Assembly (NCBI GenBank): GCA_005884605.1 | Contig: VBBE01000063.1 | Coordinates: forward strand, 1-5,327 | Reading direction: 5' to 3' | DNA: 5,327 bases | Source of the DNA: Candidatus Bathyarchaeota archaeon | GTDB lineage: Archaea; Thermoproteota; Bathyarchaeia; 40CM-2-53-6 | Part shown: positions 1 to 5,327 of the stretch, piece by piece | Numbering within the stretch: position 1 is the stretch's first letter | Layout of the letters: each line of letters begins with the position of its first letter | Notes under the pieces: generated by a model | Database searches by the model: none | The model's input: the letters and a program-made list of their open reading frames with translations, nothing else | Told to the model about the DNA's origin: nothing | Program-made: the position numbers and the translations under genes

Positions 1-1
1 T

Positions 2-652
2 CGCTGTGTCAAGAGCCGTCTCAAGCGAAACGACGCGCGAATAAGAACAGAAGTCTTCTCCAAGTATGGAGAAAGTCAGAGGAACCGAGTACAGCCAATA
101 CTCCATAACCCCTCCAAGAGAATAGTCGAGGAAGCGAAGACTCGACGGTATGGAATAGCCATGGAGAAGCTGACTGGGATAAGAAGACTCTATCGTAAGG
201 GCAATTTCCAAAGCAGAAACTATCGGGCACGGATGAACAGCTGGAGCTTTGGAGAGCTGCAGCGACAGATAGAGTACAAGGCACGATGGGAAGGAGTGAA
301 GGTAATCTATGTTCCTGCTAGGAACACGTCCAAGCGGTGCTCGATATGCGGGTACAAGACCCTAGAGAGCACCCAGCGAAGACTATGGTGTCCACACTGT
401 GGAGCCATACTAGACAGGGACGAGAACGCGGCTAGGAACATAGCTGCGGGAGGGCTGAGGTTCAGCCCCAACGGGCCTCCAGGTGAAGCAGTGAAGGGGA
501 ACCCGACGACGACGGTAATCCTCAGAGTCGATGGAGGCAAGTTAAGTCCAACGACCACCAACTACAGCAAAGCCGCATTACGAGGGCTTGACAGAACCTC
601 TATATCATACGCGGACCGCTCCGATGCTCGTTCGTCTTCGGAAACAATATAA
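2..652 (+). CDS. tnpB: IS200/IS605-family TnpB nuclease, C-terminal half (5' end outside window)
   Basis: TnpB is the RNA-guided DNA endonuclease of IS200/IS605 transposons. The frame is open from base 2, so the gene enters from the left. The ATG at 161 is an internal methionine, not the start: the 53 codons before it already read as TnpB (KYGESQRNRVQ, then KRIVEEAK and YGIAMEKL). Of 216 visible residues, the Glu of MEKL (codon 164-166) fits the RuvC-II catalytic acid. NYRARMNSWSF and LQRQIEYKARWEG are family blocks. A CSICG...CPHCG zinc finger has Cys codons at 338, 347, 389 and 398. DRDENAARN (from 413) carries the RuvC-III Asp. RuvC-I lies outside the window. The usual archaeal tail (GPPGEAVKGN, VDGGKLS) ends near base 550, and about 25 atypical residues follow before the TAA. 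No tnpA is visible. The family call is very secure; whether the full gene is intact cannot be judged. Confidence 0.95.
   Translation, partial: RCVKSRLKRNDARIRTEVFSKYGESQRNRVQPILHNPSKRIVEEAKTRRYGIAMEKLTGIRRLYRKGNFQSRNYRARMNSWSFGELQRQIEYKARWEGVKVIYVPARNTSKRCSICGYKTLESTQRRLWCPHCGAILDRDENAARNIAAGGLRFSPNGPPGEAVKGNPTTTVILRVDGGKLSPTTTNYSKAALRGLDRTSISYADRSDARSSSETI
641..652 (+). promoter_or_regulatory. Candidate archaeal BRE/TATA promoter for the 707-1847 unit
   Basis: GAAAC followed by AATATAA resembles an archaeal BRE plus TATA box. The TATA core (646-652) overlaps the TAA stop of the tnpB frame. A transcript starting about 25 bases further on (near 675) would have a leader of about 30 bases before the ribosome binding site at 696-702 and the TTG at 707. 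Placement is by eye from consensus only. Confidence 0.45.
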
Positions 653-695
653 CTACGGAAACTCGGGGGATGCCAAACTGATTCGCCGAGCTAAT

Positions 696-702
696 GGTGA
701 TC
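696..702 (+). promoter_or_regulatory. Ribosome binding site for the small ORF at 707
   Basis: GGTGATC complements the 3' end of archaeal 16S rRNA (anti-SD core ATCACC) over six to seven bases and sits four bases before TTG 707. It is the best Shine-Dalgarno match in this part of the window and is the main argument that the short ORF is translated. The TGA inside it (698-700) closes the same frame upstream, so TTG 707 is the first usable start. Confidence 0.6.
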
Positions 703-706
703 CAAT

Positions 707-832
707 TTGAATCGCGTCATCGCAACTCTCACATTATTCCTAGGTTTGGCGGCCATGATGCTGGGCGTCTACTCGGAACAGTGGACCATTATCCAGCAAG
801 TGGTGCGTCAGTTCGTTCCCTTCCTTGGCTAG
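707..832 (+). CDS. Small single-span membrane protein (41 aa), coupled to the Fe-S membrane protein
   Basis: This 41-codon ORF starts with TTG and ends with TAG at 830-832. Residues 4-22 are strongly hydrophobic (VIATLTLFLGLAAMMLGVY) after a basic N-terminus (NR), giving one membrane helix. Residues 23-41 (SEQWTIIQQVVRQFVPFLG) look like an amphipathic tail. Support comes from the strong GGTGATC four bases upstream, a promoter-like element before it, and an eight-base overlap of its 3' end with the TTG start of the following gene, which suggests translational coupling. I do not recognise a family. By position, a small accessory or stabilising subunit of the Fe-S protein is a reasonable inference. 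The alternative is a chance ORF in the leader of the next gene, but the transmembrane pattern plus the ribosome site argue against that. Confidence 0.6.
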   Translation: MNRVIATLTLFLGLAAMMLGVYSEQWTIIQQVVRQFVPFLG

Positions 833-1847
833 GCTAGATTACCCAATGCAACCTGTTGCCACAAGCGAACCGAAGATCGGTATTGCTAAGAGAATCTGGC
901 AGGCGTTCCGGCGAGGTAGAATTTACTATTGGCCAATTAGGACCCTTGTGCAGCTAGGATTCTTCCTATTGTTCGCCGGCCTTGCCATAGCTCGTTTGAA
1001 TCCTTCATTTGATGGAGCGAGATCATGGGTTGTCCTCCCGGTTGTTGCCAGTGTAAAGGCACAGGGCGGGATCGGTTCAACGCTAGATGCGACTACGCTC
1101 CTCTTGTCGCAAGCAGTCTTTCCATGGTTGCCAATCGGGATAATGTTCGTGGTCGGAGCGGTCCTAGGCAGATTCATGTGCGGCTGGATCTGCCCAGTCG
1201 GCTTCCTCCAAGACGTCATCACCGGAATCAAGGGAAGAGTCGACTCCGTCCAGACACGCACCCACGAATACTGGATCCGACTGAAGTATGTTCTAGTCGG
1301 GATAACTTTCTTGATTAGCGGGACTCTCAGTCTCGCTCTCTACTACGGTGTCGGGTCAGATTACAAGCAAAGCCTCGGATCCGACCTAGCCTCCGGGCTT
1401 TTCATTGCTATAACCCCTGATGGCACCCTCTTCGGAACGCTACCAGTCCTACTCGCCCATTCATGGAGATTCCTCGGAACAGCTCAAGTCTCAGACCTCT
1501 CTGCCGCCAACCTTGGCTCGTGGCTAGGAAGCATATCGGCACTCACATGGATCAACATCCTGATTCTGATAGGATTCATCTATGCAGCGTGGCGAATCCC
1601 CCGATTCTGGTGCCGATACATCTGCCCTGTCGGGGGAATCATGGCGGTCTTCCAGAAGAACAGCCTACTCGGAATGCACCGCGACCCTATCAAATGCTCA
1701 AACCGCAAGGAATGCGAGACCGCCTGTCCGATGCAGATTCCAATACTGGATTTGGATTGGAAGAAGTTCAACGATTCGGAGTGCATCCTTTGTATGGCTT
1801 GCATTGACGCTTGTCCCGCCGGAGCGCTTTCGCCAAAGTTCCCTTAG
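825..1847 (+). CDS. NapH/YccM-like polytopic membrane protein with 4Fe-4S centres
   Basis: This is a 340-residue membrane protein of the broad NapH/MauN/NosR-C-terminal type, which passes electrons between the quinone pool and redox enzymes through iron-sulfur centres. Hydrophobic helices lie at about 38-57, 92-115, 151-175, 190-212 and 238-257. Two loop-helix motifs typical of the family are present: CGWICPVGFLQD (C119, C123) and WCRYICPVGG (C263, C267). The C-terminus is a ferredoxin-like pair: C291-x5-C297-x3-C301-P, then C320-x2-C323-x2-C326-x3-C330-P. The first motif lacks the usual second Cys (Arg294 is there instead). The TTG start at 825 overlaps the end of the small ORF and has no clear ribosome site, so coupled translation is likely; ATG 846 (residue 8) is a real alternative. 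No catalytic partner is in view, so the physiological electron donor and acceptor are unknown. Confidence 0.88.
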   Translation: MARLDYPMQPVATSEPKIGIAKRIWQAFRRGRIYYWPIRTLVQLGFFLLFAGLAIARLNPSFDGARSWVVLPVVASVKAQGGIGSTLDATTLLLSQAVFPWLPIGIMFVVGAVLGRFMCGWICPVGFLQDVITGIKGRVDSVQTRTHEYWIRLKYVLVGITFLISGTLSLALYYGVGSDYKQSLGSDLASGLFIAITPDGTLFGTLPVLLAHSWRFLGTAQVSDLSAANLGSWLGSISALTWINILILIGFIYAAWRIPRFWCRYICPVGGIMAVFQKNSLLGMHRDPIKCSNRKECETACPMQIPILDLDWKKFNDSECILCMACIDACPAGALSPKFP

Positions 1848-1865
1848 AATCGCATCGTACCCCAG

Positions 1866-1875
1866 AATTTTTATT
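1866..1875 (+). promoter_or_regulatory. A/T-rich element between genes: possible terminator of 825-1847 or TATA box for 1966
   Basis: AATTTTTATT lies 19 bases after the Fe-S gene's stop. A five-T run could end transcription of that gene in the archaeal manner. It could equally be a TATA-like box for the next gene with a leader of about 70 bases. The sequence alone does not decide. Confidence 0.3.
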
Positions 1876-1919
1876 CATGGACTTTGGGAATGAATCAGTA
1901 AACAAGCTGGAACCGTTAA

Positions 1920-1930
1920 CTCTTTTTACG
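1920..1930 (+). promoter_or_regulatory. Candidate TATA-like element for the surface-protein gene
   Basis: CTCTTTTTACG is about 40 bases before ATG 1966. Initiation about 25 bases downstream would leave a leader of roughly 15 bases, containing a weak GTGAG (1956-1960) ribosome-site match. The match to a TATA box is poor, so this competes with the element at 1866-1875. Confidence 0.3.
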
Positions 1931-1965
1931 AGACTTGGTGTATCCTTACCGACGCGTGAGTCGCC

Positions 1966-3255
1966 ATGCGGAGAAGATGGGTCACAATAGGCGCCCTGAC
2001 ATTGCTTTTCCTAATTGCGGCCCCTGTAGGTGCGACTCCATCCCTCCAGAAGGGCGCACATACAAGTTACAACGTATCAGCTTCTATCTCATTTCTCCAG
2101 TCTTGTGAAACACTCGGAGTCTCGACATCGACTAACACAATCGTATGCCCTATGATTGCGAGTATGCCCTCAACCGTAGACATAAACGGAACACTTGACT
2201 GGACAGTCATCGATCTCAACAGCACTACAGCATCTCTAAACGTCACCCGAGATCTCACAGCATCTAGTGATGTCGGTGTCTCGTCAGCCGCCTATTCTCC
2301 TCGTAGCTTCAATGAGTCTGTCAATCTAGCCACTCGAATAGTGACGCTCCTTCCTCTGATTATGCCAGAAATGGAGCAGGTCCTACGGATGGCTCAGACC
2401 ACTATGACTAGTAGTCTGCCGACCAGCGTCAACTGGAGCTCGTCAATGTCGACGCTCGAAAGCACGATGGTGTCTCGACCACTCTACACCATGTGGTGGG
2501 TCAACGGACCCCTGAAGCTGAACCAGACCATTCCAGTACTTGTGTTTCCAACCAATGTCACAAGTGCATCCAACGTGGATCTTGGAGGCACCCTCGGGAC
2601 CCGCGCCGCATGGTCGTTGGTCTTCAGTCTCTCGCGGCCTTCCAATCCCGCGGATCCCACGGCTACTTCACTATCAACAATTCTTTTTGGCAACAACTTG
2701 GAATTGGTTTTCACTTTCAACTACGACAAAACCAGCGACCTCCTCCTCAGCGCGAGCGCGAACATCCACTTCGGATTTGGAGAAGAGATGACCATTCAAC
2801 CAATTCCATGCAATAATTCCGTTTCGGCTACCTCGTGCCCCGCATCATTTGGCCCGACAACTATCATACGAGAGTTCGGAATTAGCATTCGGGCTTCGCT
2901 AAGACTCGCGAGCACAACGCTGGACCTAAGCCACCCGATGACACAGTCAACCCAGTCTCAAAACGGAAACAGTGGTTCTCAGTCGGGCGCGGGATCTGGA
3001 ACAGGATCGGGCCCAAGAACCAGTACTGGGGGAAACCCTAGCTCGAGGATTGGTGGCACAACAAGCGGGACAGGACAGCCCACGAGCAACCAAGGGCAAC
3101 CAAAATCGCCTCTAATGTCTGCCAACTGGCTATCTTGGCTCTACGGAATCCTCGGAATAGTAGCCGCGGCCACTGTTGGAACCGGCATCTGGATTGCGAG
3201 AAGAAGGATAGAGAGAGCCTCAACCAAGACGTCCACAACTCAACCTTCGAACTGA
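1966..3255 (+). CDS. Secreted, membrane-anchored surface protein, probably N-glycosylated; no known family
   Basis: This 429-residue protein has a cell-surface architecture. An N-terminal signal peptide (RRR, then a hydrophobic stretch to about residue 23, with VGA-TPS as a likely cleavage region) leads to an extracellular part of about 300 residues. That part holds nine N-x-S/T sequons (N36, 74, 85, 92, 116, 156, 186, 197, 283) and only four Cys in two close pairs (C47/C61 and C282/C291), probably disulfides outside the cell. Residues about 326-382 are a Ser/Gly/Thr/Gln/Pro-rich stalk with SGTGSG-like repeats. A single helix at about 388-410 is followed by ARRRIER, which fits a stop-transfer signal placing a short tail in the cytoplasm. 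ATG 1966 is chosen because it puts the basic residues directly before the signal helix. I recognise no enzymatic domain. Its link to the Fe-S gene upstream is proximity only. Confidence 0.85.
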   Translation: MRRRWVTIGALTLLFLIAAPVGATPSLQKGAHTSYNVSASISFLQSCETLGVSTSTNTIVCPMIASMPSTVDINGTLDWTVIDLNSTTASLNVTRDLTASSDVGVSSAAYSPRSFNESVNLATRIVTLLPLIMPEMEQVLRMAQTTMTSSLPTSVNWSSSMSTLESTMVSRPLYTMWWVNGPLKLNQTIPVLVFPTNVTSASNVDLGGTLGTRAAWSLVFSLSRPSNPADPTATSLSTILFGNNLELVFTFNYDKTSDLLLSASANIHFGFGEEMTIQPIPCNNSVSATSCPASFGPTTIIREFGISIRASLRLASTTLDLSHPMTQSTQSQNGNSGSQSGAGSGTGSGPRTSTGGNPSSRIGGTTSGTGQPTSNQGQPKSPLMSANWLSWLYGILGIVAAATVGTGIWIARRRIERASTKTSTTQPSN

Positions 3256-3278
3256 GCATTCCAGTTCTCTACGCGACG

Positions 3279-3285
3279 TTTTTTT
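3279..3285 (+). terminator. T-run transcription terminator after the surface-protein gene
   Basis: Seven consecutive T residues begin 24 bases after the TGA at 3253-3255. Archaeal RNA polymerase commonly terminates on such coding-strand T-runs without a stem-loop. The site is in the 130-base gap between this gene and the convergent toxin gene, where a terminator is expected. Confidence 0.55.
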
Positions 3286-3385
3286 CGAGTTGTGGAGCCG
3301 GGGGTGAGCAGGACGACTCGGATACGGAGCCCTAACCTACATTCGCTGATCAATCCATTAGTACGATGATTCGCCCTCGGCCTTG

Positions 3386-3796
3386 CTATTTGTGAAGTTG
3401 TCTAAACCCTTCACGTTTCAGAGGCGTTTTCTCGAAATCTCGGTCGTTGGTGTAAATCTCCCTGATCCCAAGTCGCTCGGCTACAGTGAAATGTAGACTG
3501 TCCTCAAGATCGAGCCTGTAACGACGCATTGCGCCCGCAGCACTCGAGTAGTCCCCGAACGTGAGCGGCTCGATTCGCAGAAACGGGAGTTCTCTGAATT
3601 TCTCCAGCAGTTTCTCTTCGGAATAATTCCGCGCGGCTCCGCTGACGAGGGCTATGTGCGTCAGCCAAGGCGTTAGGGATGATGTCGCGGCGCGTTCTCC
3701 TTTTTCAATCCGTTCCAATATGACCGTTGCATCGTCACCAAAGACCGGGTCATCTCCCAGCCAGTACACGAAAACGTTAACGTCTACGTATTTCAC
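3386..3796 (-). CDS. vapC: PIN-domain ribonuclease toxin, VapC-like
   Basis: This 136-residue PIN-domain protein is the toxin of a type II system; VapC enzymes cleave RNA using a cluster of acidic residues that bind metal. YVDVNVF gives the first Asp (D5). DLEDSLHFTVAERLG gives the third acid (D99), and IYTNDRDF gives D118 and D120. The second conserved acid, normally a Glu in the helix after the T-S-S-L strand, is not at its expected place: SSLTPWLTHI has Leu45 there. The start is GTG at 3796, with AAGGGA five bases upstream. It overlaps the end of the antitoxin gene by 20 bases, so translation is probably coupled and transcription shared. Length is normal for the family. Activity is uncertain because of the missing Glu. 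The gene points toward the surface-protein gene and ends 130 bases from it. Confidence 0.87.
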   Translation of the reverse strand: MKYVDVNVFVYWLGDDPVFGDDATVILERIEKGERAATSSLTPWLTHIALVSGAARNYSEEKLLEKFRELPFLRIEPLTFGDYSSAAGAMRRYRLDLEDSLHFTVAERLGIREIYTNDRDFEKTPLKREGFRQLHK

Positions 3797-4073
3797 GAAG
3801 TTCCCTTGTGGTAGCTCTCAGCGAGCCCTTTCTAATTTCCATGTCCACATCCCCGACATGTCTCTTGAGTTTGAAGAGTCCCCTACCCTTGGCCGAAACG
3901 CTGCTCTTCTTTCTTTTCAGGATGAGCCTCTCGCCTTCCATGTTGACCTCAACGACTTCATTGGGACCAATCCCTAAGGCCTCCCTAAGGTTGCCAGGAA
4001 TGTACACCCGACCAGTCTTGTCCACCTTTGATATAGCCAGCTCTATAGGCACCCTTGCCAAGAATTGCTTCAT
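3777..4073 (-). CDS. vapB: AbrB/MazE-type antitoxin (SpoVT-AbrB fold), VapB-like
   Basis: This 98-residue protein has a swapped-hairpin AbrB DNA-binding domain at about residues 13-53: ISKVDKTGRVYIPGNLRE, then LGIGPNEVVEV and the ERLILKRK strand. The G-R-V-x-I-P-x-x-L-R-E signature is diagnostic. Residues 54-98 are charged and basic at the end, a typical region for wrapping and inhibiting the toxin. Its last codons overlap the VapC gene by 20 bases, with the antitoxin first as usual. It should dimerise and bind its own promoter for autorepression (family knowledge). ATG 4073 has no ribosome site and lies only six bases from a TATA-like palindrome, so a shorter product starting at TTG 4061 or GTG 4052 is possible; the domain stays intact in either case. 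Confidence 0.87.
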   Translation of the reverse strand: MKQFLARVPIELAISKVDKTGRVYIPGNLREALGIGPNEVVEVNMEGERLILKRKKSSVSAKGRGLFKLKRHVGDVDMEIRKGSLRATTRELREIRRR

Positions 4074-4079
4074 GGTAAA

Positions 4080-4087
4080 CTTATAAG
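4080..4087 (-). promoter_or_regulatory. TATA-like palindrome CTTATAAG in front of the antitoxin gene
   Basis: CTTATAAG is a perfect 8-base palindrome that fits an archaeal TATA box and could also be part of the AbrB operator. Its centre is about 10 bases from ATG 4073 and 22 bases from TTG 4061. Since archaeal TATA boxes lie about 26 bases before the transcript start, this box would give a leaderless or internally started message. Confidence 0.4.
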
Positions 4088-4511
4088 ACTTCCATAGGAG
4101 TCATTTTGCCACTAAGCGACTCCCAGCGATTTCTGACTCTTTTGTTGATCTTTTGTGCCCAAGATGGGAGCTTTTCGGTTCGAGCTTGAACCAACTCAGA
4201 TATTCACCTGTTCGAGTCAGATAGAATTAACATTGTCTCACCGCGCGAGTATGTTTCTGGCTCCAGATAGAGCAAGGTGGGGTCGAAATACCGACTCGGA
4301 AATTCAGCCCGGGGGAATTATTCTCAGGAAGGGAACCGAGCTTCGGATCAGACTCTCTTTGGAGCCGGGGGTCGCACAATCGACACCTGCCCACGACATC
4401 CAATCCAAAGGCCGTCGGTTGCGAGATCGAGACAGAATGTCTCTGTTGAGTCAGATCCCTGGTACTGAGAGAGATTAAGCCGCGTCAGACATCTACTGAC
4501 CGGTTTCATGC
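4088..4511. other. 424-base region between divergent genes, no convincing gene
   Basis: This stretch separates the minus-strand antitoxin operon from the plus-strand FHA gene and must hold the promoter of the FHA gene, though I find no strong TATA box there (GATTAAG at 4473-4479 is the best, weak). It contains an imperfect 16-base palindrome at 4177-4192 (GGTTC...GAACC) and a small hairpin CCGA-GCT-TCGG at 4336-4346. A 107-codon open frame (GTG 4155 to TAA 4478) crosses most of it, but it has no ribosome site, no recognisable motif and an unprotein-like composition, so I do not call it. No tRNA or C/D-box RNA was recognised. Confidence 0.5.
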
Positions 4512-5270
4512 TTGGGAGTAAGTAGTTCCGAGCCCTTATCCGGTGAGAGAGAAATCGGGACAAACGTTGAGTCGGAGGGTCAGAACTGGAAATGCCCGTT
4601 CTGCGGAGCCGAGAACGAGAATTTCCGGCATTTCTGCGATGACTGTCGAAAACCAAGGCCAGGAGCCAAGATCAAGGAGAGGGGGATCGTCATAACAAGC
4701 ATTCTGGGTTCAGACTCACCCTTAGCAGGATCTACGGCACTCAAGGGAGACATAGGTCGAGGCGAGAAGGGAAAGAAGAGCAAGAAAACGATGAAGGCCA
4801 AGAATCCGAAGAACCCAAAGAATGCTAGGCAAACCGAGAAGGTCGAAGAGAACGATTACGAGAAGTCGTTGTCTATCGTAAGAGGCGTTGTGGCTGGTCC
4901 CAAGGACAATGAAACAACTCAGCCGAGCCCGTCCTTATCGAGGCTAGGCTATTACTTGGTTTTCGTGACCACACCTGCATCTTCGCTGGTCAAGACGAGG
5001 GTGTCTATGAATTTTGATGATTATCCGGTTATCTCTATCGGGAGAGGTCCAGGGAACATCGTTGTGATTCCGGACCAGGAGGTGTCGAGGAGCCACGCCT
5101 CATTGAGTTTTGACGGGGATAAGCTACTCTTGAAGGACCTGAAGAGCTCAAACGGCACCTTTGTCTATGATGGCAAGGGGTTTCAGCGGGTCAGCGATAG
5201 TGTTGAGGTCAGGCCGGACAGTGTTCTGAAGTTCGGGACCGGCACTGTCGTAAGGCTCGTGCGCGAATGA
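4512..5270 (+). CDS. Zinc-ribbon and FHA-domain protein
   Basis: This 252-residue cytoplasmic protein combines an N-terminal zinc ribbon with a C-terminal forkhead-associated (FHA) domain, a phosphothreonine-binding module. The ribbon is WKCPFCGAENENFRHFCDDC (C28, C31, C42, C45). A Lys-rich, probably disordered linker (about 84-112) includes a tandem NPK-NPK. The FHA domain spans about 147-250 with the binding residues in place: ISIGRG (R178), VSRSHA (S192, R193, H195) and SSNGTF (N214, G215, T216). These residues suggest it still binds phosphopeptides. The start is TTG 4512, the only standard start in frame between the upstream TGA (4497) and the ribbon. It has no clear ribosome site, so the exact N-terminus is uncertain. 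Its stop overlaps the start of the next gene (ATGA), so the two are probably an operon with linked functions. The target kinase is not in view. Confidence 0.85.
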   Translation: MGVSSSEPLSGEREIGTNVESEGQNWKCPFCGAENENFRHFCDDCRKPRPGAKIKERGIVITSILGSDSPLAGSTALKGDIGRGEKGKKSKKTMKAKNPKNPKNARQTEKVEENDYEKSLSIVRGVVAGPKDNETTQPSPSLSRLGYYLVFVTTPASSLVKTRVSMNFDDYPVISIGRGPGNIVVIPDQEVSRSHASLSFDGDKLLLKDLKSSNGTFVYDGKGFQRVSDSVEVRPDSVLKFGTGTVVRLVRE

Positions 5271-5327
5271 TGAAGCCCGTAGAGGCCCGTATGATCGGTG
5301 GAGCAAAACAAAGCCCGCCTAACCCTT
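5267..5327 (+). CDS. Start of a further gene coupled to the FHA gene, cut by the right edge
   Basis: The sequence ATGATGAAG at 5267 overlaps the FHA gene's TGA (5268-5270). From ATG 5267 or 5270 the frame stays open to the window's end and reads MMKPVEARMIGGAKQSPPNP. ATG 5291 is a third in-frame start. The ATGA overlap is a common sign of translational coupling in operons. The 20 visible residues are too few to name a family. Because FHA proteins often sit beside Ser/Thr kinases or PP2C phosphatases, such a partner is possible, but that is context only. A chance short ORF cannot be excluded. Confidence 0.5.
   Translation, partial: MMKPVEARMIGGAKQSPPNP

Noticed and set aside
161..652. A 163-residue TnpB beginning at ATG 161
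   Set aside because: The same frame is open to base 2 and the residues before 161 match the family; the Met is internal, directly before the RuvC-II Glu.
3293..3305. 13-base exact repeat TGGAGCCGGGGGT, again at 4360-4372
   Set aside because: In a window of this size one GC-rich 13-mer match is within chance, and the flanks do not extend the similarity.
4177..4192. GGTTCGAGC resembling a tRNA T-arm
   Set aside because: The stem and loop sizes do not fit a T-arm, and no acceptor, D or anticodon arms can be placed around it.
4155..4478. 107-codon plus-strand ORF between the antitoxin and FHA genes
   Set aside because: No ribosome site, no recognisable motif or fold pattern, mixed codon use and a position in a promoter region. 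It could only be rescued by conservation in relatives.
4348..4656. 102-codon minus-strand ORF
   Set aside because: It overlaps the zinc-ribbon coding region of the FHA gene on the opposite strand and its product shows no motif.
5267..5273. ATGATGA as a C box of a C/D guide RNA
   Set aside because: No matching D/D' (CTGA) and C' boxes at proper spacing; better explained by the overlapping start codons.
5271..5290. Near-tandem decamers ending in GCCCGT
   Set aside because: Only two imperfect copies inside a likely coding start; too short to call a repeat.

Overview
The window reads as archaeal DNA of roughly balanced base composition. The evidence is an archaeal-style TnpB, an AbrB/VapC toxin-antitoxin pair, TATA-like elements instead of bacterial -35/-10 boxes (one with an A-rich BRE-like stretch in front), a GGTGATC ribosome binding site, a T-run just after a stop codon, and frequent TTG and GTG starts. 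The lineage cannot be fixed from this sequence. A Thaumarchaeota/Bathyarchaeota-type organism is a guess only.

Layout from left to right. (1) Bases 2-652 hold the C-terminal half of an IS200/IS605-type TnpB nuclease, cut by the left edge. Its last ~25 codons look like read-through into flanking DNA, and its stop codon lies inside a plausible archaeal promoter. (2) That promoter would serve a two-gene unit: a 41-codon single-span membrane peptide (707-832, TTG start, strong ribosome binding site) whose end overlaps the start of a polytopic NapH-like 4Fe-4S membrane protein (825-1847). (3) After a 118-base gap, a 429-residue secreted or surface protein (1966-3255) has a signal peptide, nine N-glycosylation sequons, a Ser/Gly/Thr-rich stalk and a C-terminal membrane anchor. 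A T-run ends this rightward block. (4) On the minus strand, an AbrB-type antitoxin (4073-3777) overlaps a PIN-domain VapC-like toxin (3796-3386). The PIN domain lacks the usual second acidic residue. (5) A 424-base region between divergent genes shows no convincing gene. (6) A zinc-ribbon/Lys-rich linker/FHA protein (4512-5270) is followed, with an ATGA stop/start overlap, by another gene that runs off the right edge.

How the genes may work together. The small membrane peptide and the Fe-S protein are probably subunits of one membrane electron-transfer unit. AbrB and VapC form a classic toxin-antitoxin operon. The FHA protein probably acts with the product of the truncated gene behind it in phosphothreonine-dependent signalling. 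The surface protein has no recognised family. Two places deserve the closest second look: the short membrane ORF coupled to the Fe-S protein, and the zinc-ribbon/FHA protein with its coupled partner.
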